DNA from: a virus
DNA length: 22,567 nucleotides
IMG/VR virus record: IMGVR_UViG_3300044489_000065
Span: 1 to 22,567 of that record
Direction: 5' to 3' (one strand)
Positions 1 through 6,040 of the stretch are shown here, piece by piece. Each line of letters begins with the position of its first letter. Position 1 is the first letter of the stretch. The notes beneath the pieces are model-generated. The model did not search any database, was not told the DNA's origin, and saw only the letters and a list, made by a program, of their open reading frames with translations. The position numbers and the translations under genes are program-made.

Positions 1-86
1 GCACTGTCGGGATGATTGGCTTCGTTGATCATCCGGCGAATGTCGCCCGCTTCTTTTCCAAGAAGCTCAAGTCTCGAGGTGTCCAT
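1..86 (-). CDS. Unknown protein, N-terminal 28 residues only (runs off left edge)
   Basis: An open minus-strand frame begins at 86 and leaves the window at base 1. The visible start is MDTSRLELLGKEAGDIRRM, then INEANHPDS, a charged and probably helical sequence. Its ATG overlaps the TGA of the upstream 49-residue gene (TGATG at 84-88), so it is probably translated by coupling from that gene. I do not recognise the family and the rest is outside the window. An early, recombination or integration-side phage gene would fit this position left of the repressor, but that is inference. Confidence 0.5.
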   Translation of the reverse strand, partial: MDTSRLELLGKEAGDIRRMINEANHPDS

Positions 87-235
87 CAGAACACCGTCAG
101 GGCGGCCATGGCCACCACGCCCAAGATCACGGCCCATAAGACCAGGGCATCGCCCCGGTCCGAGTTCCAGTATTCAACCGAGGGGCCTTCGTGCCCGAAT
201 GCCTCGCGTATCGTGCGGTGAAAGGTGTTGTTCAT
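86..235 (-). CDS. Small single-span membrane protein (49 aa), unknown function
   Basis: The start at 235 is preferred over one at 298 because an AGGAG Shine-Dalgarno lies 6 nt upstream and starting at 298 would translate through the promoter region. The protein has a soluble, charged N-terminal half (MNNTFHRTIREAFGHEG...) and a C-terminal hydrophobic helix at about residues 29-49 (ALVLWAVILGVVAMAALTVF) that ends the protein. There is no signal-peptide cleavage motif, so an N-in/C-out or tail-anchored topology is likely. It is followed without a gap by the gene cut at the window edge. It has its own putative promoter and lies beyond the repressor's terminator, so it may be expressed in the lysogen. 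I do not recognise the family; superinfection exclusion or another lysogeny-linked membrane role is speculation. Confidence 0.6.
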   Translation of the reverse strand: MNNTFHRTIREAFGHEGPSVEYWNSDRGDALVLWAVILGVVAMAALTVF

Positions 236-266
236 TTTTTGCTCCTTTGTTGATGAAGGTTGCAGA

Positions 267-294
267 AGTTTAACTAAAAATAAATCACCGTCAA
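267..294 (-). promoter_or_regulatory. Putative sigma70 promoter for the 49-aa membrane protein operon
   Basis: On the minus strand TTGACG (294-289) is separated by 16 nt from TAAACT (272-267), in an AT-rich stretch about 30 bases upstream of the start at 235. The -10 lies in the odd palindrome AGTTTAACT, which could bind a regulator. This is pattern matching only. Confidence 0.4.
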
Positions 295-332
295 GCAAAA
301 AATAAACTTTTTGTCTGCGAGGAGCCAGGCAA

Positions 333-356
333 CAAAAAACCCGCCGAAGCGGGTTT
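333..356 (-). terminator. Rho-independent terminator of the repressor gene
   Basis: On the minus strand an 8-bp stem AAACCCGC/GCGGGTTT with a TTCG tetraloop (349-356 and 337-344) runs directly into a run of six T. It sits 22 bases beyond the repressor stop codon at 379. The orientation of the T run assigns it to leftward transcription. Confidence 0.85.
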
Positions 357-378
357 GTGTGATTACATTCCGGAAGTT

Positions 379-804
379 CTACGCGCGTTGCCGTTTTTTC
401 ATCAATTCGTCCATGATGGCATCGTTGCTCTGTTTCTGAGACTGAAGACGGCGGATCACTTCGTCCTGCTGGCCTTCTGTCAGTCCGTCGAACAGATCAA
501 CCAATGCCTGTTGGCGCGGCGTCAGCGGCGTGGCCTTTCTTGGCGGTGGCTCATTCCGCGCTTCGCCATGAGGCTGATCGAGCCAGCCGCGATCCTTATT
601 TCCGGCATCCTCAAAGCGCCAGGCTGTTTCCTTGCGCATGCCCCTGGGCTTGCCAGACCGCGCATCCTTGGCGCCGTCGCGCAGATTGACATATTGCGCA
701 TACGACATTTTGACGGCCTCGTGCATCGCCTTCACCGATCCCGCCTCGCGCTCGAGGATCAGTATGTTCTGACGCCGGATTTCATCAATATCCATAGCTT
801 TCAT
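379..804 (-). CDS. Phage repressor (CI-like), 141 aa, without a protease domain
   Basis: This is probably the lysogenic repressor. It is transcribed divergently from a Cro-type gene across a 77-base control region. Residues 1-60 look like a helix-turn-helix DNA-binding domain (DEIRRQNILILEREAGS, then VKMSYAQYVNLRDG), followed by a polar linker (KPRGMRKETAWRFEDAGN) and a C-terminal segment from about 92 (LTPRQQALVDLFDGL) rich in Q and K. It resembles short HTH repressors I associate with proteobacterial prophages. It is much shorter than lambda CI (about 237 aa), and I see no Ala-Gly cleavage site or Ser/Lys S24 peptidase domain, so RecA-stimulated self-cleavage is unlikely. Starts at 804 (no clear SD) and 795 (weak GAAAG) are both possible. 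A strong terminator follows at 333-356. Confidence 0.7.
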   Translation of the reverse strand: MKAMDIDEIRRQNILILEREAGSVKAMHEAVKMSYAQYVNLRDGAKDARSGKPRGMRKETAWRFEDAGNKDRGWLDQPHGEARNEPPPRKATPLTPRQQALVDLFDGLTEGQQDEVIRRLQSQKQSNDAIMDELMKKRQRA

Positions 805-828
805 TAGATACCAATTTACAGATCGTTA

Positions 829-857
829 ATACTTGCGCATTGCTATTGACAGGTCAA
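829..857 (-). promoter_or_regulatory. Putative repressor promoter (leftward)
   Basis: On the minus strand TTGACC (857-852) and AAGTAT (834-829) are 17 nt apart. The -10 matches consensus at only three of six positions. The -35 forms half of the palindrome shared with the Cro promoter, so the two promoters overlap back to back. Confidence 0.35.
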
Positions 858-858
858 T
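845..858. promoter_or_regulatory. Putative operator: 14-bp palindrome between repressor and cro
   Basis: ATTGAC-AG-GTCAAT is a perfect inverted repeat with 6-bp arms. It overlaps the -35 hexamers of both divergent promoters, where a CI/Cro switch operator would be expected. I see only one clear copy in the intergenic region, unlike the three sites of each lambda operator. Confidence 0.6.
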
Positions 859-874
859 TGTGCTGCGCTAAGTT
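846..874 (+). promoter_or_regulatory. Putative cro promoter, possibly giving a leaderless mRNA
   Basis: TTGACA (846-851) is a perfect -35 and TAAGTT (869-874) lies 17 nt further. Transcription would start at about 880-882, which is the cro ATG itself (882), and no Shine-Dalgarno precedes that ATG. The -10 match is weak (three of six). Confidence 0.5.
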
Positions 875-881
875 ACTCGGC

Positions 882-1112
882 ATGAACCTGACAACCTACC
901 TGGAACAAACCCGTAGCTCGACCACTCTTGCCAAGGCCATTGGTGTGTCGCCCGTAATGGTCAGCCTCTGGAAAACAGGCGCTCGACCCGTGCCGATTGA
1001 GCGATGCGTCGCCATCGAGCAGGCCACCGGCGGCGCCGTGACGCGGCGCGATCTTCGGCCCGACGACTGGCACCTGATCTGGCCAGAGCTCGCTCAGAAG
1101 GCTGCCGCATGA
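882..1112 (+). CDS. Cro/YdaS-family transcriptional regulator (76 aa)
   Basis: A small HTH protein at the head of the rightward early operon. The HTH is at about residues 15-35 (LAKAIGVSPVMVSLWKTG), followed by RPVPIERCVAIEQATGGAV and the C-terminal RRDLRPDDWHLIWPEL, the layout of the YdaS/Cro-like family (Pfam YdaS_antitoxin) in prophages. It probably competes with the divergent repressor for the 845-858 operator and commits the phage to lytic growth; this is inferred from family and position. The start at 882 is preferred over 840 because 840 lies upstream of the -35 and because the family begins MNL-like here. There is no SD, which fits a leaderless transcript. Its stop overlaps the next small ORF (ATGA). 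Confidence 0.8.
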   Translation: MNLTTYLEQTRSSTTLAKAIGVSPVMVSLWKTGARPVPIERCVAIEQATGGAVTRRDLRPDDWHLIWPELAQKAAA

Positions 1113-1171
1113 GCGATGCAGTCATCGTACACAAGCGCGCTGCGCGCAATTATTTGATTGAAAGGGCTTAA
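1109..1171 (+). CDS. 20-residue coupled ORF between cro and cII (tentative)
   Basis: MSDAVIVHKRAARNYLIERA starts in an ATGA overlap with the cro stop and ends two bases before the CII ATG. It has no SD of its own. Its sequence carries the AAAGGG that would serve the CII start. It may be a translational bridge between cro and CII rather than a functional peptide. No family can be assigned at this length. Confidence 0.35.
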   Translation: MSDAVIVHKRAARNYLIERA

Positions 1172-1173
1172 AC

Positions 1174-1611
1174 ATGGACGCGCTCGATCTATCCATCCAC
1201 GCCGCCGCGCACGGCTACGGCCTGCCCAAACTCGCCCGCAAGCTGGGCAAGTCGGAACAGGTGTTCCGCAATCGGCTTAACCCCAACGATGAGGCGAACG
1301 GCCTGCGTCTGGCGGAGTTCGTGGCGATCCTCGATGTCACGGGAAACATGACGCCGCTTGAGATTCTGGCCGGGATGTTCGGCCACACGATCTCGCACCG
1401 GCCAAAGACATATACCGGAAGCCTGCTGTCGGCCATCCTGGCCGCTGACGCCGAGTACGGCGACATCGCCCGCACCATCAGGGACGCCATCAGCGATGGA
1501 CGACTGAACACCCGTGAGCGGCTGGCGATCCGCAAGGAGATCAGCGAGGCGCGCCTGGTGCTGGATGCGCTCGAAGATCGCATCATGAGCACCGATGAGG
1601 ACGGTGTCTGA
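1174..1611 (+). CDS. CII-type phage regulatory protein (CP76 family), 145 aa
   Basis: The N-terminus MDALDLSIHAAAHGYGLPKLARKLGKSEQVFRNRLNP is typical of the Phage_CP76 (CII-like) family found directly behind cro in prophages. Residues 15-40 carry the HTH (LPKLARKLGKSEQVFRNRL) and 45-60 (LRLAEFVAILDVTGNMTPLE) a second helical region; residues 100-145 are charged and helical. Such proteins are thought to control the lysogeny decision; the exact target is unknown here. AAAGGG about 9 nt upstream supports the ATG at 1174. Its stop overlaps the next ATG (TGATG, 1609-1613). Confidence 0.85.
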   Translation: MDALDLSIHAAAHGYGLPKLARKLGKSEQVFRNRLNPNDEANGLRLAEFVAILDVTGNMTPLEILAGMFGHTISHRPKTYTGSLLSAILAADAEYGDIARTIRDAISDGRLNTRERLAIRKEISEARLVLDALEDRIMSTDEDGV

Positions 1612-1844
1612 TGACCACGCGGTGGACATGGCACCCGGTCAAGCCGGGCGACAAGTACGCCATCACGCCGTGGGTTGACGGTGAGCAGCTGCCATACACG
1701 GTGACCCAGATCACCATCTGGGACCGCGTGTTCTACGAATCGTGGTTTCTGGCCGACAACCACCACCACCGCATCGGGGCAGCCGATAACGCCGCCGACG
1801 CCCGCCACGCCTGCGTCAATCACCATCGAGAGCAGCAGCAATGA
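1611..1844 (+). CDS. Hypothetical early phage protein (77 aa)
   Basis: A small acidic-to-neutral protein rich in W, H and Q (MTTRWTWHPVKPGDKYAITP... ending NHHREQQQ), with His clusters near residues 50-54 and 70-72. The strand-like centre (LPYTVTQITIWDRVFYESWFL) suggests a small beta-rich fold. There is no membrane segment or recognisable catalytic motif. It overlaps CII by TGATG and the following 47-residue ORF by ATGA, so it belongs to the coupled early operon. I do not recognise the family. Confidence 0.65.
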   Translation: MTTRWTWHPVKPGDKYAITPWVDGEQLPYTVTQITIWDRVFYESWFLADNHHHRIGAADNAADARHACVNHHREQQQ

Positions 1845-1984
1845 AAAACCCGTCCCCAGCAGGATGCGGATTCGGACGCGCCCGCGCTCAAAGTCAATAC
1901 CAGGTGCGTGGGTCCTTCCTGAGCATCCCTGGCGCGGGTACGAAGCGGCGCGGAATCGCGCTAGGGTTTGGTGTCTGGGTATAG
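1841..1984 (+). CDS. Hypothetical small basic protein (47 aa)
   Basis: Begins in an ATGA overlap with the preceding gene (ATG 1841-1843, TGA 1842-1844) and stops at TAG 1982-1984, 9 bases before the minor tail Z gene. It starts MKNPSPAGCGFGRARAQ, is rich in G and R, and ends in a short hydrophobic tail (GIALGFGVWV). No SD of its own is visible. It fills the only space in the early operon between the 77-residue gene and Z, which argues for a real coupled cistron, but no family is recognised. Confidence 0.4.
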   Translation: MKNPSPAGCGFGRARAQSQYQVRGSFLSIPGAGTKRRGIALGFGVWV

Positions 1985-1993
1985 GTCACGCCT

Positions 1994-2602
1994 ATGCAGA
2001 TCAAAATGCGCATTAAAGGCCTTGAGGACGCGAAGCGCGAGCTTCGGCGGCTGGCGGATCGCGCCGAGCGCGACAGGGCCATTGCCGCCGCCATCAACAA
2101 GGTGTCCGAGAAGGGGCGAACGGAGGTCAGCCGTGCTGTGCGCGAGGAGTGGAACATTGGCGCGTCCGATGTCTCCGCGTCGATCGGCCTGCGCCGCGCC
2201 AGCGCCAAAGGGCTGCGCCTTGACGGCGCCATCAACATCTACGGAAGCCCGAAGCGGCGCGGACGGTCGCTCAATCTTGTCCGGTTCATGGAGAAGAAGG
2301 TGACGCTGGCCGAAGGCCGCCGCCGTGCCAAGCGCGGAGACCTCATGAAGTTGTTCTTCAGGATGCGCAAGGGCGGCGGTCTTAAAGGGGTTGCCGGTGC
2401 GTTTTTGGGCAACAAAGGCCGCACCGTATTCCGCCGCACAGGGAAGGGGCGGCTTCCCATTGAGCCGGTTCAGATGATCGGCGTCAGCCAGATGTTCAAC
2501 AGTCGCGCCATCCGGGACCGTGTGATGCGGCGGATCGAGAACGAGTTCGGCATCGAAATCCACCGCGCCGTCGAGATGGTCATTGCCAGAAGGATGAAAT
2601 GA
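1994..2602 (+). CDS. Minor tail protein Z-like (lambda gpZ family), displaced into the early operon
   Basis: 202 residues, highly basic, with an N-terminal motif MQIKMRIKGLEDAKRELRRL followed by DRAIAAAINKVSEKGRTEVSRAV. This matches the Prophage minor tail protein Z family (lambda gpZ is 192 aa): a short beta-helix start, then AINRV-like helices, a basic middle (KRRGRSLNLVRFMEKKV, then RMRKGGGLKG), and the C-terminal PIEPVQMIGVSQMFNS...RDRVMRRIENEFGIEI. gpZ is needed for correct tail-head completion. In lambda it lies between FII and U; here that position (about 16865) holds no Z, while this copy lies between small early genes and the primase. The SD (AGG near 1983) is weak. The stop overlaps the primase start (ATGA). 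Confidence 0.75.
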   Translation: MQIKMRIKGLEDAKRELRRLADRAERDRAIAAAINKVSEKGRTEVSRAVREEWNIGASDVSASIGLRRASAKGLRLDGAINIYGSPKRRGRSLNLVRFMEKKVTLAEGRRRAKRGDLMKLFFRMRKGGGLKGVAGAFLGNKGRTVFRRTGKGRLPIEPVQMIGVSQMFNSRAIRDRVMRRIENEFGIEIHRAVEMVIARRMK

Positions 2603-4959
2603 GCAACCACGACGCCGTCATCAGCACCCTGCGCGCATCCGGTTTTGTGCTGGATGGGCTCGAGATTGGCCGGATGGTTCGGGTCAAGCGGCAGGGGCAC
2701 AAGCAAAAGGGCTGGTATGTCCTGAACGAGATCACGCTGGACGACGGGGCGCGGCATCTGATCGGGTCTTACGGATATTGGGCCGGGGCCGAGAAGTTCT
2801 CTGACAAGATCAGGCCGGGCCGCGATGTGCGCCTGTCTGCCGAGCAGCGGGCCGAGATCGAGGCCCGTCACAAAGCCGCCACGAAGGCGGAGGAAGAGCG
2901 CCGCCGCCTGCTCGCGCTTGACGCCTCCGCCAAGGCCACCCGGGTTTGGCGCGAATACAGGCCGGGTGGCGGGCAGTCTGGTTATCTGGCGCGGAAGTCG
3001 GTGGGTGCGCACGGCGTGCGCTGGGCGCCCGATGATCGGGACACCTTCGCCATCCCGATCCGGGACAACGACTACAAAATATGGGGCTTGCAGATCATCC
3101 GTGGCGGAAACCGCCGCCCTGGGCAGCTCGAGAAAGAATACTTCCCGGCAGGACTGGTCAAAAAGGGCCACTACCATCTCATCGGCGCGATCGTCGATGT
3201 GGTGCTGATCGCCGAGGGCTACGCCACCGGATCATCCCTGCACGAGGCGACTGGCCTGCCTGTGGTGGTCGCGTTCGACGCCGGAAACCTCAAGCCGGTC
3301 GCCGAGGCCATCCGCCGGGTGCACAAAAAGGCGCGCATCCTGATCTGTGCCGATGATGACTACCTGACCGACGGCAACCCGGGCGTGCGCCACGCCAATG
3401 AGGCCGCGCTGACGGTCGATGGACACTGGTGCAAGCCCTCGTTTACCGTTGAGCGCGCCAAAACCAAAGACAGCCGCGACTATATAACCGATTTTAATGA
3501 CCTCGCCTGCCGCGAAGGGGCTCAGGCGGTGCAGCGCATCATCCAGGCCGCCGTCGCCAAGCTGCCGCCCGTGCGGGGCGTGCCCACCGTCATGGTGCGG
3601 GGCGCGATACCCACGGGGGGCGGGGAGACGGCGGATGACGGCGCGATGCCCTCCATCATGTCCGTTGACGATGCCGCGCTGCGCTACTGGGGCACCTATG
3701 GGTTAGGTGGCAAAGTGCTGTTCGATGAAGTCGAGCGTCGGCTGGTTGCGAAGGACGATGTCATGAACCTGCTGCCCGAGCGCAGCTGGAACGACCTCAA
3801 GCGCCACCCGCACTGGCGCGTAGCCCGCGACAGCGAGATCGGCTTCGACCCGACCGATAAGGACGCGCAGATCAGGTGCAACCTGTTCGGAGGCTGGCCC
3901 ACCACGCCCAAGGCGGGCACCTGCGACAAGCTGCTGGGGCTGCTGGAGTACCTTTGCGCCAACGAAACCAACGAGCGCGAGGTTTACGAGTGGGTTCTGA
4001 AATGGCTCGCCTACCCGCTACAGCATCGCGGAGCCAAGATGCACAGCGCCATCGTCGTGCATGGCGGACAGGGCACTGGCAAAAGCCGGTTTTTCGAGGC
4101 CTATGGAAAAATTTTCGGGCCTTACGGACGGGTGCTGGGGCAAGAGGCGCTGGAAGACAAGTTCAACGCAGACTGGGCCGAGAAAAAGCTGTTCATCCTG
4201 GCCGACGAAGTGCTCGCGCGGCAGGACATGTACCACATCAAAAACCGGCTCAAAGGCTTCATCACCGGCGACACCATCCGCGTCAACCCCAAAAATGTCG
4301 CGGCGCACAACGAAAAAAACCAGATGAACATCGTTTTCCTGTCCAACGAGCGCCAGCCGTTGGTACTCGAAAACGACGACCGCCGACACCTGGTGATATG
4401 GGTACCGCCCAAGCTGGGGGACGATTACTTCAACGCGGTCAATGTCGAAATCGACAATGGCGGCATCGAAGCCCTGCACCACTACCTGTTAAACCTCGAT
4501 CTTGGCGACTTCAAACCCTGGACCCGACCGCCCATGACGGCGGCGAAGTCCGAGCTGATCGAGCTGGGCGCGAGCAGCGAAGACCGCTTCCTCAGGGAAT
4601 GGATGGCCGGGGAAATCGAAGACAAAGACGGCGAGACGCTGCCATTCATCCCGTGTCTGGGCTCTCACCTGTACCAGGCCTATAGCCTGTGGTGCGAGCA
4701 GCACGGCGAACGACGCCGGGGCGCGAAGGATTTATTGAGTCTGGCTGGCAAACAGCCCGGATGGACAGCGGGGAAATCCTGCCCGACATGGACCTCGCTT
4801 GTCGACCGCACAAACAAAAACCGAAAGATGGTGGTTCCCGCCGAGAGCGCCGTCGAAGGCGGCCCCAGCGGAGGCCGACATGCGCGAGGCACAAAAAGTA
4901 AGGCCGAATGGCTGACCTCCTGTTTTTTCGCATTCTCACAGGCGATGGTGTCCGAATGA
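2599..4959 (+). CDS. Phage replicative primase-helicase (Toprim + DUF5906/SF3-like ATPase), 786 aa
   Basis: A two-part replication protein. The Toprim-type primase region has VVLIAEGYATG (E206, G207) and the acidic motif ICADDD (D252-D254). The C-terminal helicase ATPase has Walker A GGQGTGKS (489-496), Walker B FILADE (D536, E537) and an SF3-like sensor asparagine in FLSNE (N583), followed by ENDDRRHLVIWV, typical of phage DUF5906 proteins. The region about 85-115 (AEQRAEIEARHKAATKAEEE) is a charged helix or coiled coil. I see no N-terminal zinc finger. It should prime and unwind DNA at the phage origin, and a two-armed iteron cluster begins four bases after its stop. It is coupled to Z by ATGA. 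Confidence 0.9.
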   Translation: MSNHDAVISTLRASGFVLDGLEIGRMVRVKRQGHKQKGWYVLNEITLDDGARHLIGSYGYWAGAEKFSDKIRPGRDVRLSAEQRAEIEARHKAATKAEEERRRLLALDASAKATRVWREYRPGGGQSGYLARKSVGAHGVRWAPDDRDTFAIPIRDNDYKIWGLQIIRGGNRRPGQLEKEYFPAGLVKKGHYHLIGAIVDVVLIAEGYATGSSLHEATGLPVVVAFDAGNLKPVAEAIRRVHKKARILICADDDYLTDGNPGVRHANEAALTVDGHWCKPSFTVERAKTKDSRDYITDFNDLACREGAQAVQRIIQAAVAKLPPVRGVPTVMVRGAIPTGGGETADDGAMPSIMSVDDAALRYWGTYGLGGKVLFDEVERRLVAKDDVMNLLPERSWNDLKRHPHWRVARDSEIGFDPTDKDAQIRCNLFGGWPTTPKAGTCDKLLGLLEYLCANETNEREVYEWVLKWLAYPLQHRGAKMHSAIVVHGGQGTGKSRFFEAYGKIFGPYGRVLGQEALEDKFNADWAEKKLFILADEVLARQDMYHIKNRLKGFITGDTIRVNPKNVAAHNEKNQMNIVFLSNERQPLVLENDDRRHLVIWVPPKLGDDYFNAVNVEIDNGGIEALHHYLLNLDLGDFKPWTRPPMTAAKSELIELGASSEDRFLREWMAGEIEDKDGETLPFIPCLGSHLYQAYSLWCEQHGERRRGAKDLLSLAGKQPGWTAGKSCPTWTSLVDRTNKNRKMVVPAESAVEGGPSGGRHARGTKSKAEWLTSCFFAFSQAMVSE

Positions 4960-5237
4960 AAAAACCACGGCAACCACGGCAAGCCACCACGGCACAAACC
5001 ACGGCACAAACCCAGCGTGCAGGCCAAAACCACGGCAACCACGGCAGAGGGGCCTCGTATGCACATATGTGCGGGCGTGTGCGCGTCATGTACACACACG
5101 CACCCGCACGCCCGGGTGCGCATTTCTTCCGTGGTTGCCGTGGTGTTAAGTGGTTTCAAATACTTACACCATTTTTTGCCGTGGTTTTTGCCGTGGTTTC
5201 AAAAATCCTGCCGTGGTTTACAGAGGTGACGCAATGA
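4956..5237 (+). CDS. Possible 93-aa ORF spanning the iteron array (doubtful)
   Basis: This frame opens in an ATGA overlap with the primase stop and closes in an ATGA overlap with the terminase small subunit start, matching the coupling pattern of the neighbouring genes. The predicted product is repeat-derived: MKKPRQPRQATTAQTTAQTQ at the start, NHGNHG in the middle, and a hydrophobic end (ILTPFFAVVFAVVSKILPWF). There is no SD at its start. Another frame of the same DNA is also largely open, as expected from a repeated DNA motif without stop codons. I think the DNA is primarily a binding-site array and the ORF secondary, but it could keep ribosomes running through to terS. Confidence 0.25.
   Translation: MKKPRQPRQATTAQTTAQTQRAGQNHGNHGRGASYAHMCGRVRVMYTHAPARPGAHFFRGCRGVKWFQILTPFFAVVFAVVSKILPWFTEVTQ
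4963..5218. repeat. Two-armed iteron array (6 direct + 5 inverted copies of AACCACGGCA): candidate ori or cos-binding site
   Basis: Left arm, plus orientation: AACCACGGCA at 4963, 4972, 4997, 5028 and 5037, plus a CCACGGCA core at 4987. Right arm, opposite orientation (TGCCGTGGTT): exact at 5177, 5189 and 5209, one mismatch at 5127 and 5136, and a half site GTGGTT near 5150. The pitch is 9 bp in three tandem pairs and irregular elsewhere. The 80-bp centre holds two palindromes. The array lies between the primase-helicase and the terminase small subunit. Clustered sites next to a replicative primase suggest an origin (compare phage P4 alpha and its iterons); sites directly upstream of a Nu1-like gene also fit a cosB-like element. 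By eye I did not see the full decamer elsewhere in the window. Confidence 0.9.
5061..5120. repeat. Central palindromes of the iteron array
   Basis: GCACATATGTGC (5061-5072) is a perfect 12-bp palindrome. Further right CGCACCCG (5099-5106) and CGGGTGCG (5113-5120) form an 8-bp hairpin stem with the 6-nt loop CACGCC. Between them lies an alternating purine-pyrimidine stretch (GTACACACACGCAC). Together they mark the symmetric core between the two oppositely oriented iteron arms, a likely site of melting, nicking or protein-induced looping. Confidence 0.6.
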
Positions 5238-5854
5238 ACAAAGTCACACAGGCAGAATTTGCGCGGATGTCCAATGTCACCCGGACCACGGTCAACCGCT
5301 GGATCGCCACGGGGCGCATCCAGACCGAGGCTGACGGGCTGATCGACCCCGTAGCCGCCACCCGGATGCGTGAGGCTACCGAAAGCCCCCTGCCCCACCA
5401 TCAGGCCCGCAAAGCCCAGATAGAGGCCGCCAAAGCCGCGAAGAGCGCGGGTGAATACCTAGACCCCACCCAGACCGAGAAAACGCAACACAGCGCATCC
5501 ACGGCGACCTCCAATACGCAGGGCGACACCGTCCCCGCGATGGAAAAACTAGGGGCCGCGCTCAAGCTGGAGACCTACAAGCTCCAGAAAGCCAAGGCCG
5601 AGCGCGAAAACCTCGCGCTGGACAAAGAAGCCGGGCTGCTGGTCGAGCGTGCCGAGGTCGAAATCGTCCTGGCCGACTACGGCGCCACGCTCCGCACCCT
5701 CATGGAAGGCCTGGCTGATCGCCTCTCGCCCACGCTGGCGGCGCACAAAGGCGATGTGCCCGCCATCCACGAAAGCCTTGATGCCGCGGCGCAAGACATC
5801 CTTTACACGCTCTCCGAACAAATAAAACGAAAAATGGAGGCTGTATGCCGTTGA
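5234..5854 (+). CDS. Terminase small subunit, lambda Nu1-like (206 aa)
   Basis: The N-terminus MNKVTQAEFARMSNVTRTTVNRWIATGRI is a winged-HTH/MerR-like DNA-binding domain like that of lambda gpNu1, followed by a Q/T-rich linker (about 55-100). A helical domain (LKLETYKLQKAKAERENLALD, then GLLVERAEVEIVLADYGATL) matches the Nu1 pattern of an ATPase-associated/dimerisation region and ends with MEGLADRLSPTLA. The protein should recognise the packaging site and recruit the large subunit. The ATG at 5234 is chosen for its GAGGTGA SD; an upstream start at 5150 would lie inside the iterons. The packaging-type iteron array lies directly upstream. The C4 promoter overlaps its stop codon, and the large subunit is 2.7 kb downstream. 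Confidence 0.75.
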   Translation: MNKVTQAEFARMSNVTRTTVNRWIATGRIQTEADGLIDPVAATRMREATESPLPHHQARKAQIEAAKAAKSAGEYLDPTQTEKTQHSASTATSNTQGDTVPAMEKLGAALKLETYKLQKAKAERENLALDKEAGLLVERAEVEIVLADYGATLRTLMEGLADRLSPTLAAHKGDVPAIHESLDAAAQDILYTLSEQIKRKMEAVCR

Positions 5855-5880
5855 CGCGCCGCAAATATTCGGGCTATGCT
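5851..5880 (+). promoter_or_regulatory. Putative promoter of the C4-like antisense RNA and antirepressor leader
   Basis: TTGACG (5851-5856) and TATGCT (5875-5880) are 18 nt apart. The -10 matches consensus at four of six positions. The predicted start near 5886-5888 coincides with the base of the first C4 hairpin. The -35 overlaps the terS stop codon. Confidence 0.6.
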
Positions 5881-5885
5881 TCCCC

Positions 5886-5969
5886 CGTCGCGGCAAATTC
5901 CGCGACCGGGTTTGGAAGCCCGACACTACGGCGGCGAAAGCCGCTGCGCGCAAGCCGAGCGGCTTTTTT
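5886..5969 (+). ncRNA. C4-like antisense RNA (P1/P7 immI type) controlling the antirepressor
   Basis: An RNA of about 84 nt, like the 77-nt C4 of P1. It contains an imperfect 11-bp stem (CCC-c-GTCGCGG ... CCGCGAC-c-GGG, 5883-5910) with loop CAAATT. A short GGG/CCC hairpin (5908-5921) exposes TTTGGAAG, then GACACTACG follows, and it ends in a terminator hairpin with six T. Two segments are complementary to the downstream antirepressor leader: GGGTTTGGAAGCC with 6041-6053 (12 pairs, two single-base bulges), and GCCCGACACTACG with 6081-6093 (12 pairs including one G-U, one bulge). This is the arrangement of the C4 antisense RNA family (Rfam C4), which represses translation of icd/ant in P1 and P7. 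Confidence 0.85.
5938..5969 (+). terminator. Terminator ending the C4-like RNA
   Basis: AAGCCGCT (5938-5945) pairs perfectly with AGCGGCTT (5958-5965) across a 12-nt loop, followed by T at 5964-5969. Readthrough would extend transcription into the antirepressor gene, so this is an attenuation or processing point. Confidence 0.8.
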
Positions 5970-6040
5970 CATGCCTTGGTGCGTCCAGTTTATGGGCGGG
6001 CCGGGCGGGGAGCCGCAAGGCTCGCCGGTTGCCGTAGCCG

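Noticed and set aside
3876-4685. 269-residue plus-strand frame inside the primase gene
   Set aside because: Alternative frame of the helicase domain with R/H/Q-rich translation; no SD.
4963-5218. CRISPR-like array
   Set aside because: Units are only 8-10 bp, spacing is irregular and the orientation reverses in the middle; no cas genes nearby.
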